From assembly GCF_003576645.1 (NCBI RefSeq), contig NC_044919.1:35935562-35999561 (forward strand): a stretch of 64,000 nucleotides of DNA. Direction: 5' to 3'. Made by a program: the position numbers and the translations under genes. The DNA is from Ipomoea triloba. Its lineage: Eukaryota; Streptophyta; Magnoliopsida; Solanales; Convolvulaceae. The notes beneath the pieces were generated by a model, which was not told where the DNA came from, did no database searches, and worked only from the letters and a program-made list of their open reading frames with translations. Below are positions 22,139 through 32,336 of the stretch, one piece after another; the stretch's first letter is position 1; each line of letters opens with the position of its first letter.

Positions 22139-23606
22139 GATAAGTCCTATTCCCATTCCTACTGGGGTTTTAATTTGCTGTTATTCCCTCTTCTTGTATT
22201 CATTATTTATATATGCCTGCTTCTGAGTTCTGAGATGAGTCAATTTTCAAAGCTCTCATCAATTCTTTGATTCGTATGTGGTCGCTGGTTTGAGGTTTTG
22301 GTGGAGATTAGTTAGAACTTAGAAGCTTAAGGGTTTTCTTAAAGTTGGGAGGGAAATCTTCTTCCGTAGGTCTTCCAAGTTTATCAAGCCCTAATAAGCT
22401 GGTAGCAGGCATGCAGGAGATAGAAAGGTTTGGAATGGAGAATGGTTTTGATGAGGATGAGTTTTACTACCGTAACCGCAAGGAGAAGCGGACGCGGACC
22501 AAAGACGATTATGTTCTCTATGGCATTTTTGCTGATCCTGAGGAGGAAAATGATATTCTTATGCCTGAACGTCAGCAGAGCATCAGGTTGATTGTTGATT
22601 TAGAAGAATTTGACATACAAAATCGAGATTTGAGAAATGAGAGGGAGACCGTGAATTCTTTACAGAAAGAAACGGAGAAACTTCAAGCTGAGGACATTCG
22701 CAAGAAAAAGCAGCTTGAAAATATGGAAGATATTATGAATGAATTGGACGAATAAATGAAGAAAGTAAAGAGGGTACATTGACTCTTGAGTCACTTGCGA
22801 ACAAGTTTTTACACTTGCAACAATGTTATGTTGATGATTATAAACCCAGGAAATCAGAACCTTGATCAGTTTTACTGAATCCGGACATGGGCTACTGCTA
22901 TTCCCATTCATCACATGCTTCCACTTATGGACATCTTCTTCAACAAGTGGCAACAAGTTTTATACCATTGGCTGTGTTCAAGTTTCCACTTTGAACAAGT
23001 TACTAAATGGTTTTTAGGTTGGATGGAACTTTTGCCACCTCAACTTCTTGCAAATGATCATATCCAGTGTAGGCTTTTTGTTGGTATGGATATGGTGAAC
23101 CAGGCTGCTAAAGGCATGAAGGTAGTCCAGCTAGATTTAGGAGAGAATATAAGTTATCTTAGAGCGCTTGAAAAGAGGCAATTTGAGACCAAGGCAGCAG
23201 CACAAGTTCAACAATATGCTTCTGCAAACTTGAGTGGTGGGCTCCAAGGAGATGGTAAAGACAGTGGGTCAAAGCTCAGCTTGAAAGAAATAATAGAAGC
23301 TCATGCCCAGCAGAATGGTTTGCTATTCAAGCCAAAGCCAGGCAGGATACATGATGGTCATCAAATATATGGCTTTGGTAGCATAAGCATAGTAATAGAC
23401 TCTCTGAATGAGAAGGTATTTGCACAAACTGAGGATAAATGGTCTCGCGTGTCTCTTGAGCTGCTTTTGGAGTTACATCATCGATATAGTTTGAAGAGGC
23501 GATGATAAAGCAATAAAGTTTTGGGTGTTATTAAAGAACTAGCTTAGCTATACTTTTTATACTTTATGTTTTTATGTGTACAAGTAAATCTGATCAGAAT
23601 ATTGAT
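22139..23606 (+). pseudogene. Decayed copy of a STIP/TFIP11 (tuftelin-interacting protein) gene
   Basis: The ATG at 22411 opens MQEIERFGMENG and FYYRNRKEKRTRTKDD, the N-terminal signature of plant septin-and-tuftelin-interacting proteins (spliceosome disassembly factors with a G-patch). The frame then jumps straight to SIRLIVDLEEFDIQ, so roughly 300 residues including the G-patch are deleted. A missing base after NELD causes a stop at 22753-22755. A second large deletion joins DDYK to NQNLDQFY, followed by TGA (22876-22878) where Trp is expected. The C-terminal part is readable to 23505 (EVTKWFLGW-like, AHAQQNGLLFKPKPGR, IYGFG). The direct repeat ttaatttgcc at 22129-22138 and 23607-23616 may be a target duplication. 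No poly(A) is visible, so retrocopy versus DNA copy is open. It is non-functional as STIP. Confidence 0.88.
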
Positions 23607-23616
23607 TTAATTTGCC

Positions 23617-24248
23617 AGTCTGAAAAATTGTTGTTTCAGGTTAGACAAATATAACTTTAAACTTATCTACCATTGTTGAAAAACTGCAAATTTAAACACG
23701 ATTATATTTTCCACACTGTTTTTGTAAACTTGAATCAACTGTCATTAGATATTAAGTAGCAATCTCAGTCTTGAAAAGGGTGGCCGAGTCAATGGAACAT
23801 AATTCTCATACCTAGATGTCTGAAATTCGCTCTTTAGTGGTGACCACGAGTTTACCGTTATTCCATTCATTTTATTCGGAAAGGTTTGTAATTTGTGAAA
23901 GATTAAATGAAATAATTGCAAATATTTACTTTTTTACTTAGGAATATCTATCTTACTGGGAATACAAGAATAGTCATAGAGCATGTATGCTTGGTAAATG
24001 CACTTCTTGTAGTAATAACTAAAATGAATACTTAATTGACAGGAAAATATGTTAAACTTATTGTATTAGTGCAGAAGACTAGTACAATTAATAACATGTA
24101 TAAAACGTAAAAGATAATACATAAATACGTTCATTACATCAGAATAAAATTACAAGAAGTCTTACATGATAAATTATTACTAGGTAAACATAATCACAAA
24201 CTTCAATCTTCAAAGTCTCATCACAATTAAGGACACGTACTAGAAACA
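23617..24248. other. 3' flank of RLP-3, no gene seen
   Basis: AT-rich spacer. The part next to RLP-3 resembles the 3' flank of RLP-2. A short word shared with 12425-12450 (atggaacataattctcata) shows more scattered duplication. Confidence 0.5.
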
Positions 24249-27200
24249 TTAAGTCGTCCTTAGAGCATGTGCCCATGCTAAAAAGGATTTCCACTTGTTA
24301 TCCAAAAACTTAAAATAGGCAATCCTCCAAGGTTCCACAAGAAACAAAGAACCACAGATCCCCCAAAAGCCCACATCAAATCCTATAGCCATGCTAACAT
24401 AGAACCAGTCCAGTCCAGAACTATCATCATCTCCTTTATTTTTGTTTTTGGGAATTTTGCCATCACCAACACTACAATTTTGTGAGACAGGAGGGCCACA
24501 AAGGTTGTTGCCAACATAACACGAAGCATTAAAGCCTTGCAGCTGAGTACCTGAAGGTATCTTTCCGAAGAGGTTGTTATAAGACAAGTCCAAAACACCT
24601 AGACTGCACAAACTTGAGAAACTTGATGGAATTTTTCCAAAAAGTTGATTTCTTGAAAGATCAAGTGATTCTAATAACTTCATGTTCCCCATTTCCGTAG
24701 GGATATTTCCAGTCAAATTGTTTCTTGATAAGTTCAAGGATCTCAATCTCGAAAGATTGGTCAAGTCAATTGGAATGTCCCCAGTGAAATTGTTACTTGA
24801 AAGATCCATTTCAGCAAACAATAATTGAGGGAGAGAAGCATACTCATACTCAAGTCCTTTTGTTGTAACTAGAGCACTTTCACCGAAGTCATTTGCATAA
24901 AATGAATAACTCATTTGAAATTCTGCATCGGAAAAATCCTCTTCATTGATCATTGCAGTGAAATTTTTAAGACACCTAGGTATCAAACCAGAGAAGTGAT
25001 TATTGGAAATGTCTAAAATGCGAAGGGATGTGAGATGGCAGAACTCTAGAGGCAATTCACCATAAAACTTATTTGATCGAAGACTTAAGATTGTTAAATA
25101 TGAGAAACTAGTCCCCAACCATCTTGGGACTTTCCCAGTGAATCCATTGTCACCCATATCAATTTTAAATAGATAGGTGCAGTTTTGCAACGATGGAGGT
25201 ATATGGCCTGAAAGCATGTTCTTGTGCACATCTAAAGATTCCAACATATTCAAAAGCCCAATGGAATTTGGTATGCTTCCAACCAATTTGTTTTCCTTCA
25301 TATATAATACTCTCAAGTGTGGCCAATGCATCCAACAGTCAGGAATTTCTCCAGATAAAGCATTTCTTCCCAAATGAAGTATTCGAAGGTTATTTGACAT
25401 ATTTTGTGCATGACATAAGAAGTCGGAGACATCTCCTGAGAAATAATTGTTTGACAAGTCTAGCTCAGTTATGTGACTAGAGATATGAGGTAAGGGACCA
25501 CTAAATTGGTTAGAACCCAAATACACTAATAAACCCATACCCATCTCTCTAGTTGGGTGAAATGATATGTTTTGAAGTTGACCTCGCAGTTGATTGTGTG
25601 AAACATTAACTAATAGAATTTGAGAAGAAAAGTTCCATAACCAAGTTGGAAGCTCACCCTCTATTCCAGCATTAGAAATGTCCACCTCAGAAATTTGATG
25701 TTGAGATTGCAACCAAAGAGGAAACTGAGGACCCAAATTCCAGCCACTTAGATCAAGCCAATCAAGTTGGAATGGAGGTGTCCAGTTTGGATTGACACGC
25801 ATGGTTAATCTATTTCCAGATGCATCTAAACCGGTTAACTTTGTGAGATTAACAAAGTGATTTTCTGTCACTATGCCTTCCAACTTGTTATCTGAAATGT
25901 CCAACCTTTCAATCATTGGAAATGAATACCCCAAATTCTCAGGAAGAGGTCCGCATAACCTGTTTCTTGCAAGATCAAGACCTTGTAACTTGCTGAGTAT
26001 CCCAATTTGCTTTGGTATCTCTCCCGTAAGCATATTTCCAGAGAGAGAAAGAACTTGCAGCTTGCTGAGATTCCCAATTTGCTTTGGTATCTCTCCCGTA
26101 AGCATATTCCCAAGGAGATAAAGGGCAGACAAAGATGTCAAATTGGAAATAGAATTTGAAATGGTTCCCTGCAATTGGTTGTCACTAAGACGAAGTGACT
26201 CTAGATTAGTCCAATCGTAAATCCGATTTGGTATGCGGCAATTCATGCGGTTACCAGAAGCATCCAAATTTTTAAGGAAAGTCAAGTTTGAAAAACCAGT
26301 GGGTAAAGGGTCTTGCAATTGATTGGAACTTATATCCAGAGATACCAAGTGACTAAGACCAAACAATTGATTGGGTAATGAACCATTCAAATTATTTCCG
26401 GAGATGTCAAGAACACTAAGAGATGTCAAGTTCCAAGGACCATTGGGCAAGGGACCTTGAAATTGATTATCTCTTAAGTTAAGAGATATCAAACCACTAA
26501 GACGAAACAATTGACTAGGCAATGAACCAATCATTCCATAATTACGACTGATGTTAAGAGTGATAATGGATGTCAAGTTCCAAGGAACATCAGGGAGTGG
26601 ACTTAGAAAACCAGAAAATGTTAGATCAAGAGAAACAAGGTTATTGAGATTGAAAATCCATTTAGGAACAACAGTGTTGAACTCATTAAAGGAAAGATCA
26701 AGGACTTCAAGTAAAGAATTGTTTAGAAGTCGAAGTGACTGAGATAATTTAGGCAGATCACAATGAGATAAATGAAGCTCACGCAAGGAAGGAAGCATAT
26801 TAATTGTCTCTAACCAATTATGTGTCATGCTGAGATTAACATAACTCAAGTCCAATAATCGTAGATTTGAAAGATTGGTTAACCAGTCAAGACTATTAGT
26901 TTTTATGAGACTACTATCACTTGAATAATCAAAGTTTGATTGCAAAATTAAAGTGTGCAAACTTGTAAGGTTTCCAAGTTGAGGTGGAATCATCCCTTGA
27001 AATCCCAAACGGGATAAATCAAGATATTGCAAGTTTGCAAAAGATCCTATGAAATTAGGGATTCGAGATCCACTAAAATATTTATAAAGGCCACTAAGAT
27101 CAAGGTGATGTAATTGTTTCAACTCTAGTAAGCAAGGGCTGAGTGTACCTTTTGGAAGATGATCAAACTCAAAATCAAAGTTGGGATTTGTTAGCCGGAG

Positions 27201-27455
27201 TTGAACAACATGACCGGTTACATTGTGGCACACAACTCCCTCCCATTTGGTGCAACAATCAACTCCATCAACCCAAGAGGAGAGTCGATTCATTGGATCT
27301 TCAAACTCGTTCTTGAAGCACAATAGTGCTAGCATCTCCCTCTCCTTGCAAACCCCCATGTTGTTGCTTCCGCTACAATTGCACAGATCCATAAGCACAA
27401 AGGTGAAGAGGATGATGAAGAAATAACCAATTTGATGGACGCAAGTCGTCCCCAT
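24249..27455 (-). CDS. RLP-3: EIX/Cf-like LRR receptor-like protein, 1068 aa
   Basis: Open single-exon gene and the longest RLP here. Signal peptide about 1-28, N-cap (ALLCFKNE, CC.KWEGVVC), about thirty LRRs, and an island domain with ESALVTTKGLEYEY, which has both the KG and the Lys-x5-Tyr spacing reported for RLP islands. Four LRRs, a Cys C-cap, an acidic spacer with DDDSS and a membrane helix at about 1017-1040 follow. The helix reads GFDVGFWG: an Asp sits inside the GxxxG where RLP-2, -4 and -5 have Ala. The tail keeps YFKF. It is nearly identical to RLP-1 over the shared part but has one LRR fewer. Role as for the family: cell-surface immune or developmental perception through a kinase partner. 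Confidence 0.95.
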   Translation of the reverse strand: MGTTCVHQIGYFFIILFTFVLMDLCNCSGSNNMGVCKEREMLALLCFKNEFEDPMNRLSSWVDGVDCCTKWEGVVCHNVTGHVVQLRLTNPNFDFEFDHLPKGTLSPCLLELKQLHHLDLSGLYKYFSGSRIPNFIGSFANLQYLDLSRLGFQGMIPPQLGNLTSLHTLILQSNFDYSSDSSLIKTNSLDWLTNLSNLRLLDLSYVNLSMTHNWLETINMLPSLRELHLSHCDLPKLSQSLRLLNNSLLEVLDLSFNEFNTVVPKWIFNLNNLVSLDLTFSGFLSPLPDVPWNLTSIITLNISRNYGMIGSLPSQLFRLSGLISLNLRDNQFQGPLPNGPWNLTSLSVLDISGNNLNGSLPNQLFGLSHLVSLDISSNQLQDPLPTGFSNLTFLKNLDASGNRMNCRIPNRIYDWTNLESLRLSDNQLQGTISNSISNLTSLSALYLLGNMLTGEIPKQIGNLSKLQVLSLSGNMLTGEIPKQIGILSKLQGLDLARNRLCGPLPENLGYSFPMIERLDISDNKLEGIVTENHFVNLTKLTGLDASGNRLTMRVNPNWTPPFQLDWLDLSGWNLGPQFPLWLQSQHQISEVDISNAGIEGELPTWLWNFSSQILLVNVSHNQLRGQLQNISFHPTREMGMGLLVYLGSNQFSGPLPHISSHITELDLSNNYFSGDVSDFLCHAQNMSNNLRILHLGRNALSGEIPDCWMHWPHLRVLYMKENKLVGSIPNSIGLLNMLESLDVHKNMLSGHIPPSLQNCTYLFKIDMGDNGFTGKVPRWLGTSFSYLTILSLRSNKFYGELPLEFCHLTSLRILDISNNHFSGLIPRCLKNFTAMINEEDFSDAEFQMSYSFYANDFGESALVTTKGLEYEYASLPQLLFAEMDLSSNNFTGDIPIDLTNLSRLRSLNLSRNNLTGNIPTEMGNMKLLESLDLSRNQLFGKIPSSFSSLCSLGVLDLSYNNLFGKIPSGTQLQGFNASCYVGNNLCGPPVSQNCSVGDGKIPKNKNKGDDDSSGLDWFYVSMAIGFDVGFWGICGSLFLVEPWRIAYFKFLDNKWKSFLAWAHALRTT

Positions 27456-27534
27456 TATGAAGAAAGTTTTGCAAGCTTAATTTATATATGACTCTATGAA
27501 TAATGTTTTGCTTATGTTTATTTGTTTGCTGGAT

Positions 27535-27550
27535 AATAGATATATATACA
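27535..27550 (-). promoter_or_regulatory. TATA-type core promoter of RLP-3
   Basis: gataatagatatatatacac lies about 90 bp upstream of the ATG and is nearly identical to the RLP-1 promoter. Confidence 0.5.
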
Positions 27551-27661
27551 CTCCATATGCAATAGGTATTACTAAGATGGGGTGGAAGCTTCCTTGAAAA
27601 CTACAAAAAACATGGACTGGAAAATACAGCATGTCTCGCTCGGTGTAAAATACAGCAAATT

Positions 27662-27717
27662 AAAGAAAAACTCCAATGCTAATTAGTGAATAGAAGAAAA
27701 ACTCCAATGCTAATTAG
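27662..27717. repeat. 24-bp direct repeat at the 5' junction of the LINE
   Basis: aagaaaaactccaatgctaa followed by ttag occurs twice with a 31-bp period, immediately left of the LINE. Block A has a single copy near 2250. It probably arose at the 5' junction during insertion; no normal LINE target duplication is visible. Confidence 0.7.
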
Positions 27718-30161
27718 GCCAATATCACTATGCTCCTTTGTAAGCAAGATTTTCACTCGCATCATAGCAACCCGGATGCGCAACATCCTTCCATTTCTTA
27801 TATCTCCAGAAACCCGGATGCGCAACATCCTTCCAATTCTTATATCTCCAGAACAAGCTGGTTTTGTTAAAGGAAGGTCGATTCAAGACAACATTCTCCT
27901 GGCCATGGAACTCTTACAATCAATTGATAAAAGATGTCGTGGTTGTAATGTTGCAATCAAGCTTGATATGATGAAAGCATTTGACCGTGTAGCTTGGCCT
28001 TTCCTGAAAGCTCTACTTCTCAAATTTGGCTTCTCTACTTTTTTTGTCAACCTAATCATGCAAAACCTCACTGCCACGCGCTTCTCAGTTCTTGTCAACG
28101 GAGTGAGTAGCGGTTTCTTCCAACCATCAAGAGGAGTTAAACAAGGTGACCCCCTATCACCTTTGCTATTCATACTGACTTCAGAAGGACTCTCAAGAGC
28201 TTTAGTCAGGAAAGTTGGGACAGGTATGATTCAACCATACAAGAACCCCTCAGCTGCTTGCCCGATCATTACTCATCTTGCTTTTGCAGATGATATTCTT
28301 ATTTTTGCAAGTGGAAGCCGAAAATCCTTGCAGAATATAAAGGCTACACTTCAAGAATATGAGCAAGCATCAGGACAGAAAATCAACTTTTCCAAAAGTT
28401 TCTTTGTTACTTCAAAATTTGCTTCCACAGCAAGAATCAACACAATCACTCGAGAGCTTGGTATGCATAGACACACTATTCCTTTCAAATATCTTGGAGT
28501 CAATTTGTTTAAAGGAAGAAATAAAAGCTTTTACTACCAACATATCCTAGATGGGATTGACAAAAGATTACTTGGCTGGCAGAGAAAACTTCTTTCTACA
28601 GGCGGAAGAATCATTTTGATCAAACACGTCCTATCAACAATCCCTTTGTACTCACTGGCTTCGATACAACTCCCTAAAGGAGTTATCCACTCTATTGAGC
28701 AAAGGATGGCAAACTTTTTCTGGGGTTCTAACCAAGGTCACAATAAAAGGCATTGGACTTCCTGGTCCAAACTTTGTTTTCCAGAAAAAGAGGGAGGCTT
28801 GGGTTTTAGATCTTTACCGGCTTTGCAATCCACTTTTGCTGCCAAACTTTGGTTTTCATACTGCAAAGGAGGCACCATATGGAGTGACTACATGAGAATC
28901 CTGCATCCAAACCCAAACAAACCTTCGAGTTATTCTGACTCAATAACTTGGCGACGAATGAAATCTGTGTCTTCTACAGTTGAGGATAACATCACTTTCT
29001 TAGAGGATGAGTTGATCTGGCAACCTTCTACCTTGGGATCTTTCACCTTCGACACAGCTTACAACCTCTTCCGTCCAAGTAAGTGTGTCACTTTGTCTTA
29101 TTCAAATATTTGGTCAAATTTAATACCCAAAAAAATCTCAGTCTTCCTTTGGAGAATGCTTCATCGTCATCTTCCCTTTCCGGATTGTATTCAAAAATTT
29201 GGTTTTCACCAACCTTCAGTTTGCCCTTTCTGTTGGAATGAGAATGCTTCTCTTGAACATTGCATGCGGAGTTGTTCAAGCATTATAGAAATTTGGATTT
29301 ATTTTGCAAACCTCTTCAATGTCAATCTTGGTCTTGCCACCTCAGTTCGAACAACATGCCATGTCTGGTGGCTATCAGCAGAACCAGAAGACGGATGGAG
29401 TAATGTTTCAGCTACCATTCGAAAATTAATGCCTTGCTTTATTCTATGGAATGTATGGAAGAAGTACAACACTCTGATTTATGAAGGAGGGCGCTACTCG
29501 CAGGACCGTATTATTTGGGAGATTAAAAATGATTTCCTTGCCTTTTCGGTAACCCATCCCTTTTGTTCCTCAAAAGCCTCCGACCAAAGATTTATTGAAG
29601 CCGGTCTCGTGACTTCTTTCACTAACCCGAGACCAAAGAAGACCCTTTGGATTAAATGGCAACACCCTCCCATTGGACGCTTAAAGCTCAATTCTGATGC
29701 TTCCTTTTCAGCAATCTCTTGTGGAGGAGGTGCGATCCTACGAAACTCTGAAGGTTTTTTTATTGTTGCATTATCTTTTCCCCTTACAACTTCCTGTGTA
29801 CTAGAAGCGGAAGCTCTTGCTCTTGCCTTTGCTATGAGATGGTGTGATCTGGCAGCTCGTAAACCAACTCTCATTGAAGTGGACTCCTCAGTTCTTGTCC
29901 ATCTCATTCTTAATCACGAAGCTCCAATCCCATGGAAGATTAGACAATCAATTTTCACCATTCGAAAATTGCTCTCGTCATGGTCATCTTCAATTGCTCA
30001 CTCATATAGAGAAACAAACAAGGTTGCAGATTCTTTAGCTTCTTTTGGTTGTAATCTCCTTTCTCCATCTGTTTTTTTCACCCCCATCTCTTTACCTCCT
30101 TCTGTTATCTCTTCTCTTTTGTATGACTGGAGGGGTCTTTTGACCCCTAGATTATCCTCCT

Positions 30162-30188
<27 letters not shown>
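27716..30188 (+). mobile_element. 5'-truncated L1-type LINE with RT and RNase H, poly(A)
   Basis: The frame is open from about 27716 to the stop at 30161-30163, over 800 codons. Reading from the junction, RPISLC opens the reverse transcriptase domain. KLDMMKAFDRV supplies the first catalytic Asp, QGDPLSPLLF is the family hallmark and FADDILIF holds the Asp pair. A zinc-knuckle-like region (C..C....H...C) lies around residue 510. The last ~170 residues are a plant-LINE RNase H with SDASF, EAEALAL and IEVDS giving the Asp-Glu-Asp set. The first ORF, the endonuclease and the RT start are missing. A 42-bp in-frame duplication lies near the start. It ends in a 26-base A run, then 23 bp and a second A run. 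Sequence on both sides continues the RLP upstream tract of block A, so insertion followed the duplication. The ORF is intact, hence recent. Confidence 0.93.
27771..27854 (+). repeat. 42-bp duplication in the LINE (one mismatch)
   Basis: cccggatgcgcaacatcc starts at 27771 and 27813. The copies differ by one base (ccattt versus ccaatt). It adds 14 codons (TRMRNILP.LISPE) not expected in an RT. Confidence 0.88.
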
Positions 30189-30192
<4 letters not shown>

Positions 30193-30221
30193 CTATGTAG
30201 ACTTTTGCCATAAAAAAAAAA

Positions 30222-31871
30222 AAAAAAAATGATAATTATGACTTCAATTAATTTCTTTGTTTATTTGGCACCATCGATCATCATTAATTTATTGTATTTC
30301 TTTTAACTGCAGACTTTTGCGTGGAGGCATTATTATCACTACACTTTTATAACCTAACATATAATTGTTCGTTGCAAGACCGAATTCCACTTTTAATTTT
30401 TAATTATTGTTGCATTTAGTCTTATTATTCTTTAATTTTTATTACATTACATTCTTGACTTTAATTTGTTTACTTATCACAATTAGTCTTTAATTTAAAA
30501 TTTTGTCATTATTTTACCATTTGATAAATTATGTTAACATGTAATTTATTCATTATATGCAGTAGAAATTTTGATAAATGATGTTTAAAAATGATTTTAT
30601 GGTCTGATTATTTCTTGAGTCAAATGTTATAATTGGATACATACAATTGTCACAAGATACAAATTAAAGATGTGGTGTTAAATTTTCAAATTCTAAAGGT
30701 GTTGATATAATTGTTAATTACGTAATTTTGTTCACCCAAAACACATGCTAATTGACGTAGTATAGAAAATTATACACGATCTTCAGTTCTACCATTGCAT
30801 GATTGGTGGAATGGAAAATGGTGATATAGTCGTTTATCGAATAGCCAAGGATGTAATGCACCAAAAAAAAAAAAAAAAAAAAAAAAGTGAGACTAAATGT
30901 AATAATGACGCATTAATCAAATATTAAAAATAAAATTTGTTCTTTAAAATATAAAATCTGTATTATTTAAATTTTACGCTAGGCAGACCAATATTCAATA
31001 CCAATATGCTCAGTTTGCAATAAATTGCAAAGTCCAGTATTAATTGCGTAATTTTAATCACCCAAAATTTGTGTTAAATTTGATAGTTGCATTGTTACCA
31101 AGTCTTTAGTCTTTTGTCATTATCCTTAATTTTCTTAGTCATTAATCAATTTTTAAGAAAGTTTTTTCTACCACAAATTGTAAGTTTGCTCCGTCAACCA
31201 CTAAAGACAAAAGACTTACAAATAAATATCATAGTGGTCAGTTTGCAATAAATTGCAAAGTCTGATCACCCAAAATACATGTTAACTATGATAGCAGTAT
31301 TGCAAGTCTTTAGTCTTTAGTCTATTAACCAATTTTTTGGGATCTATCTTCCACCACAAATTTTAATAGGAGGAATCCTTACATTTTCATTTTTTTCAAA
31401 AAAAAAAATCTTTCTTTCGATGACCATGTAAACCTCTAGACACTGCTAGGTAAATTTTACTTTTGCGTAAAAATTGTTTAGGAGAGCATGTTAGAAAGAC
31501 CACAACCACATAAGAGATAAATTGCACTAGAATAGTTTGAAAAAATGTTAATAAGAATCAAACTTGTAATCTTTAAATACAAAAATTATACTCTACCCAC
31601 TCGGTCATCTTTTTGAACTTTTTTCTTTCTTTCCTTGTAGCTAGATGGAGAATTTTTGAATTCATTTGCAGAACCAACATCTTTTAACGTCTGTTGTGAC
31701 CTACTGTATCAATGTATGCATCAACCACAGGAAATAGCCTCTTCTTCCGGGAGGCATAGCATGATACGAAATTAGACACACAAATAACAAGTTAGTATTT
31801 ATTACTTTTAATAGGTTGACTAATTAAGAACTCATTAAAATTCATGTATTCACCGATCAACCGATTTAATC
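30222..31871. other. Block B upstream tract right of the LINE, no gene seen
   Basis: Matches 2290-3980 of block A almost throughout, including catcaaccacaggaaatagc and tgatatagtcgtttatcgaa. AT-rich; no coding content. Confidence 0.7.
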
Positions 31872-31881
31872 CATTAATATT

Positions 31882-32326
31882 GGGTCACACTTTTGTGAGA
31901 CCGTCTCACGAATCCTTATTTGTGAGACAGATCGGATCGGGTCAAAGCATCATGCAAATGTCATACTTATATGTGCAAATGTCATACTTATATGCTCAAA
32001 TATAACACTAATCAAGAATACAATTTTTGTTACTTATAAGAGAAAAAGTAATACATTTTTCATAATAAGTAATGTTGACAAGTGCCCCTTACTTATAAGG
32101 GCAAATATAATACTTTTGAGGAAAAAAGTAATACTTTTAAATCGAAATGTAAAAGTATTGTATTTTCCCTTAAAAGTATTACATTTACCCTTATAAGTAA
32201 CAAAAATTTTATTCTTGATTATTATTACATTTGAGCATATAAGTACGACATTTGTGCATATAAGTGTTACATTTGCATCTTGACTCGACCCGTCTCACGG
32301 TGAGACGGTCTCACACAAGTTTTTGT
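31882..32326. mobile_element. Foldback MITE with 10-bp target duplication
   Basis: The termini carry tgtgagaccgtctcac in inverted orientation, and the two halves are inverted copies of each other over about 200 bp each (for example aacaattttattcttgat-type words on the right against atcaagaata on the left). cattaatatt flanks both ends (31872-31881 and 32327-32336). Block A has the uninterrupted site near 3982-3996. A 9-10-bp duplication suggests Mutator-type mobilisation, which is an inference. Confidence 0.82.
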
Positions 32327-32336
32327 CATTAATATT

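Noticed and set aside
22660..22956. 98-codon minus-strand frame in the STIP copy
   Set aside because: Antisense to the recognisable STIP reading frame.
29494..29907. 137-codon minus-strand frame in the LINE
   Set aside because: Antisense shadow of the RNase H region.
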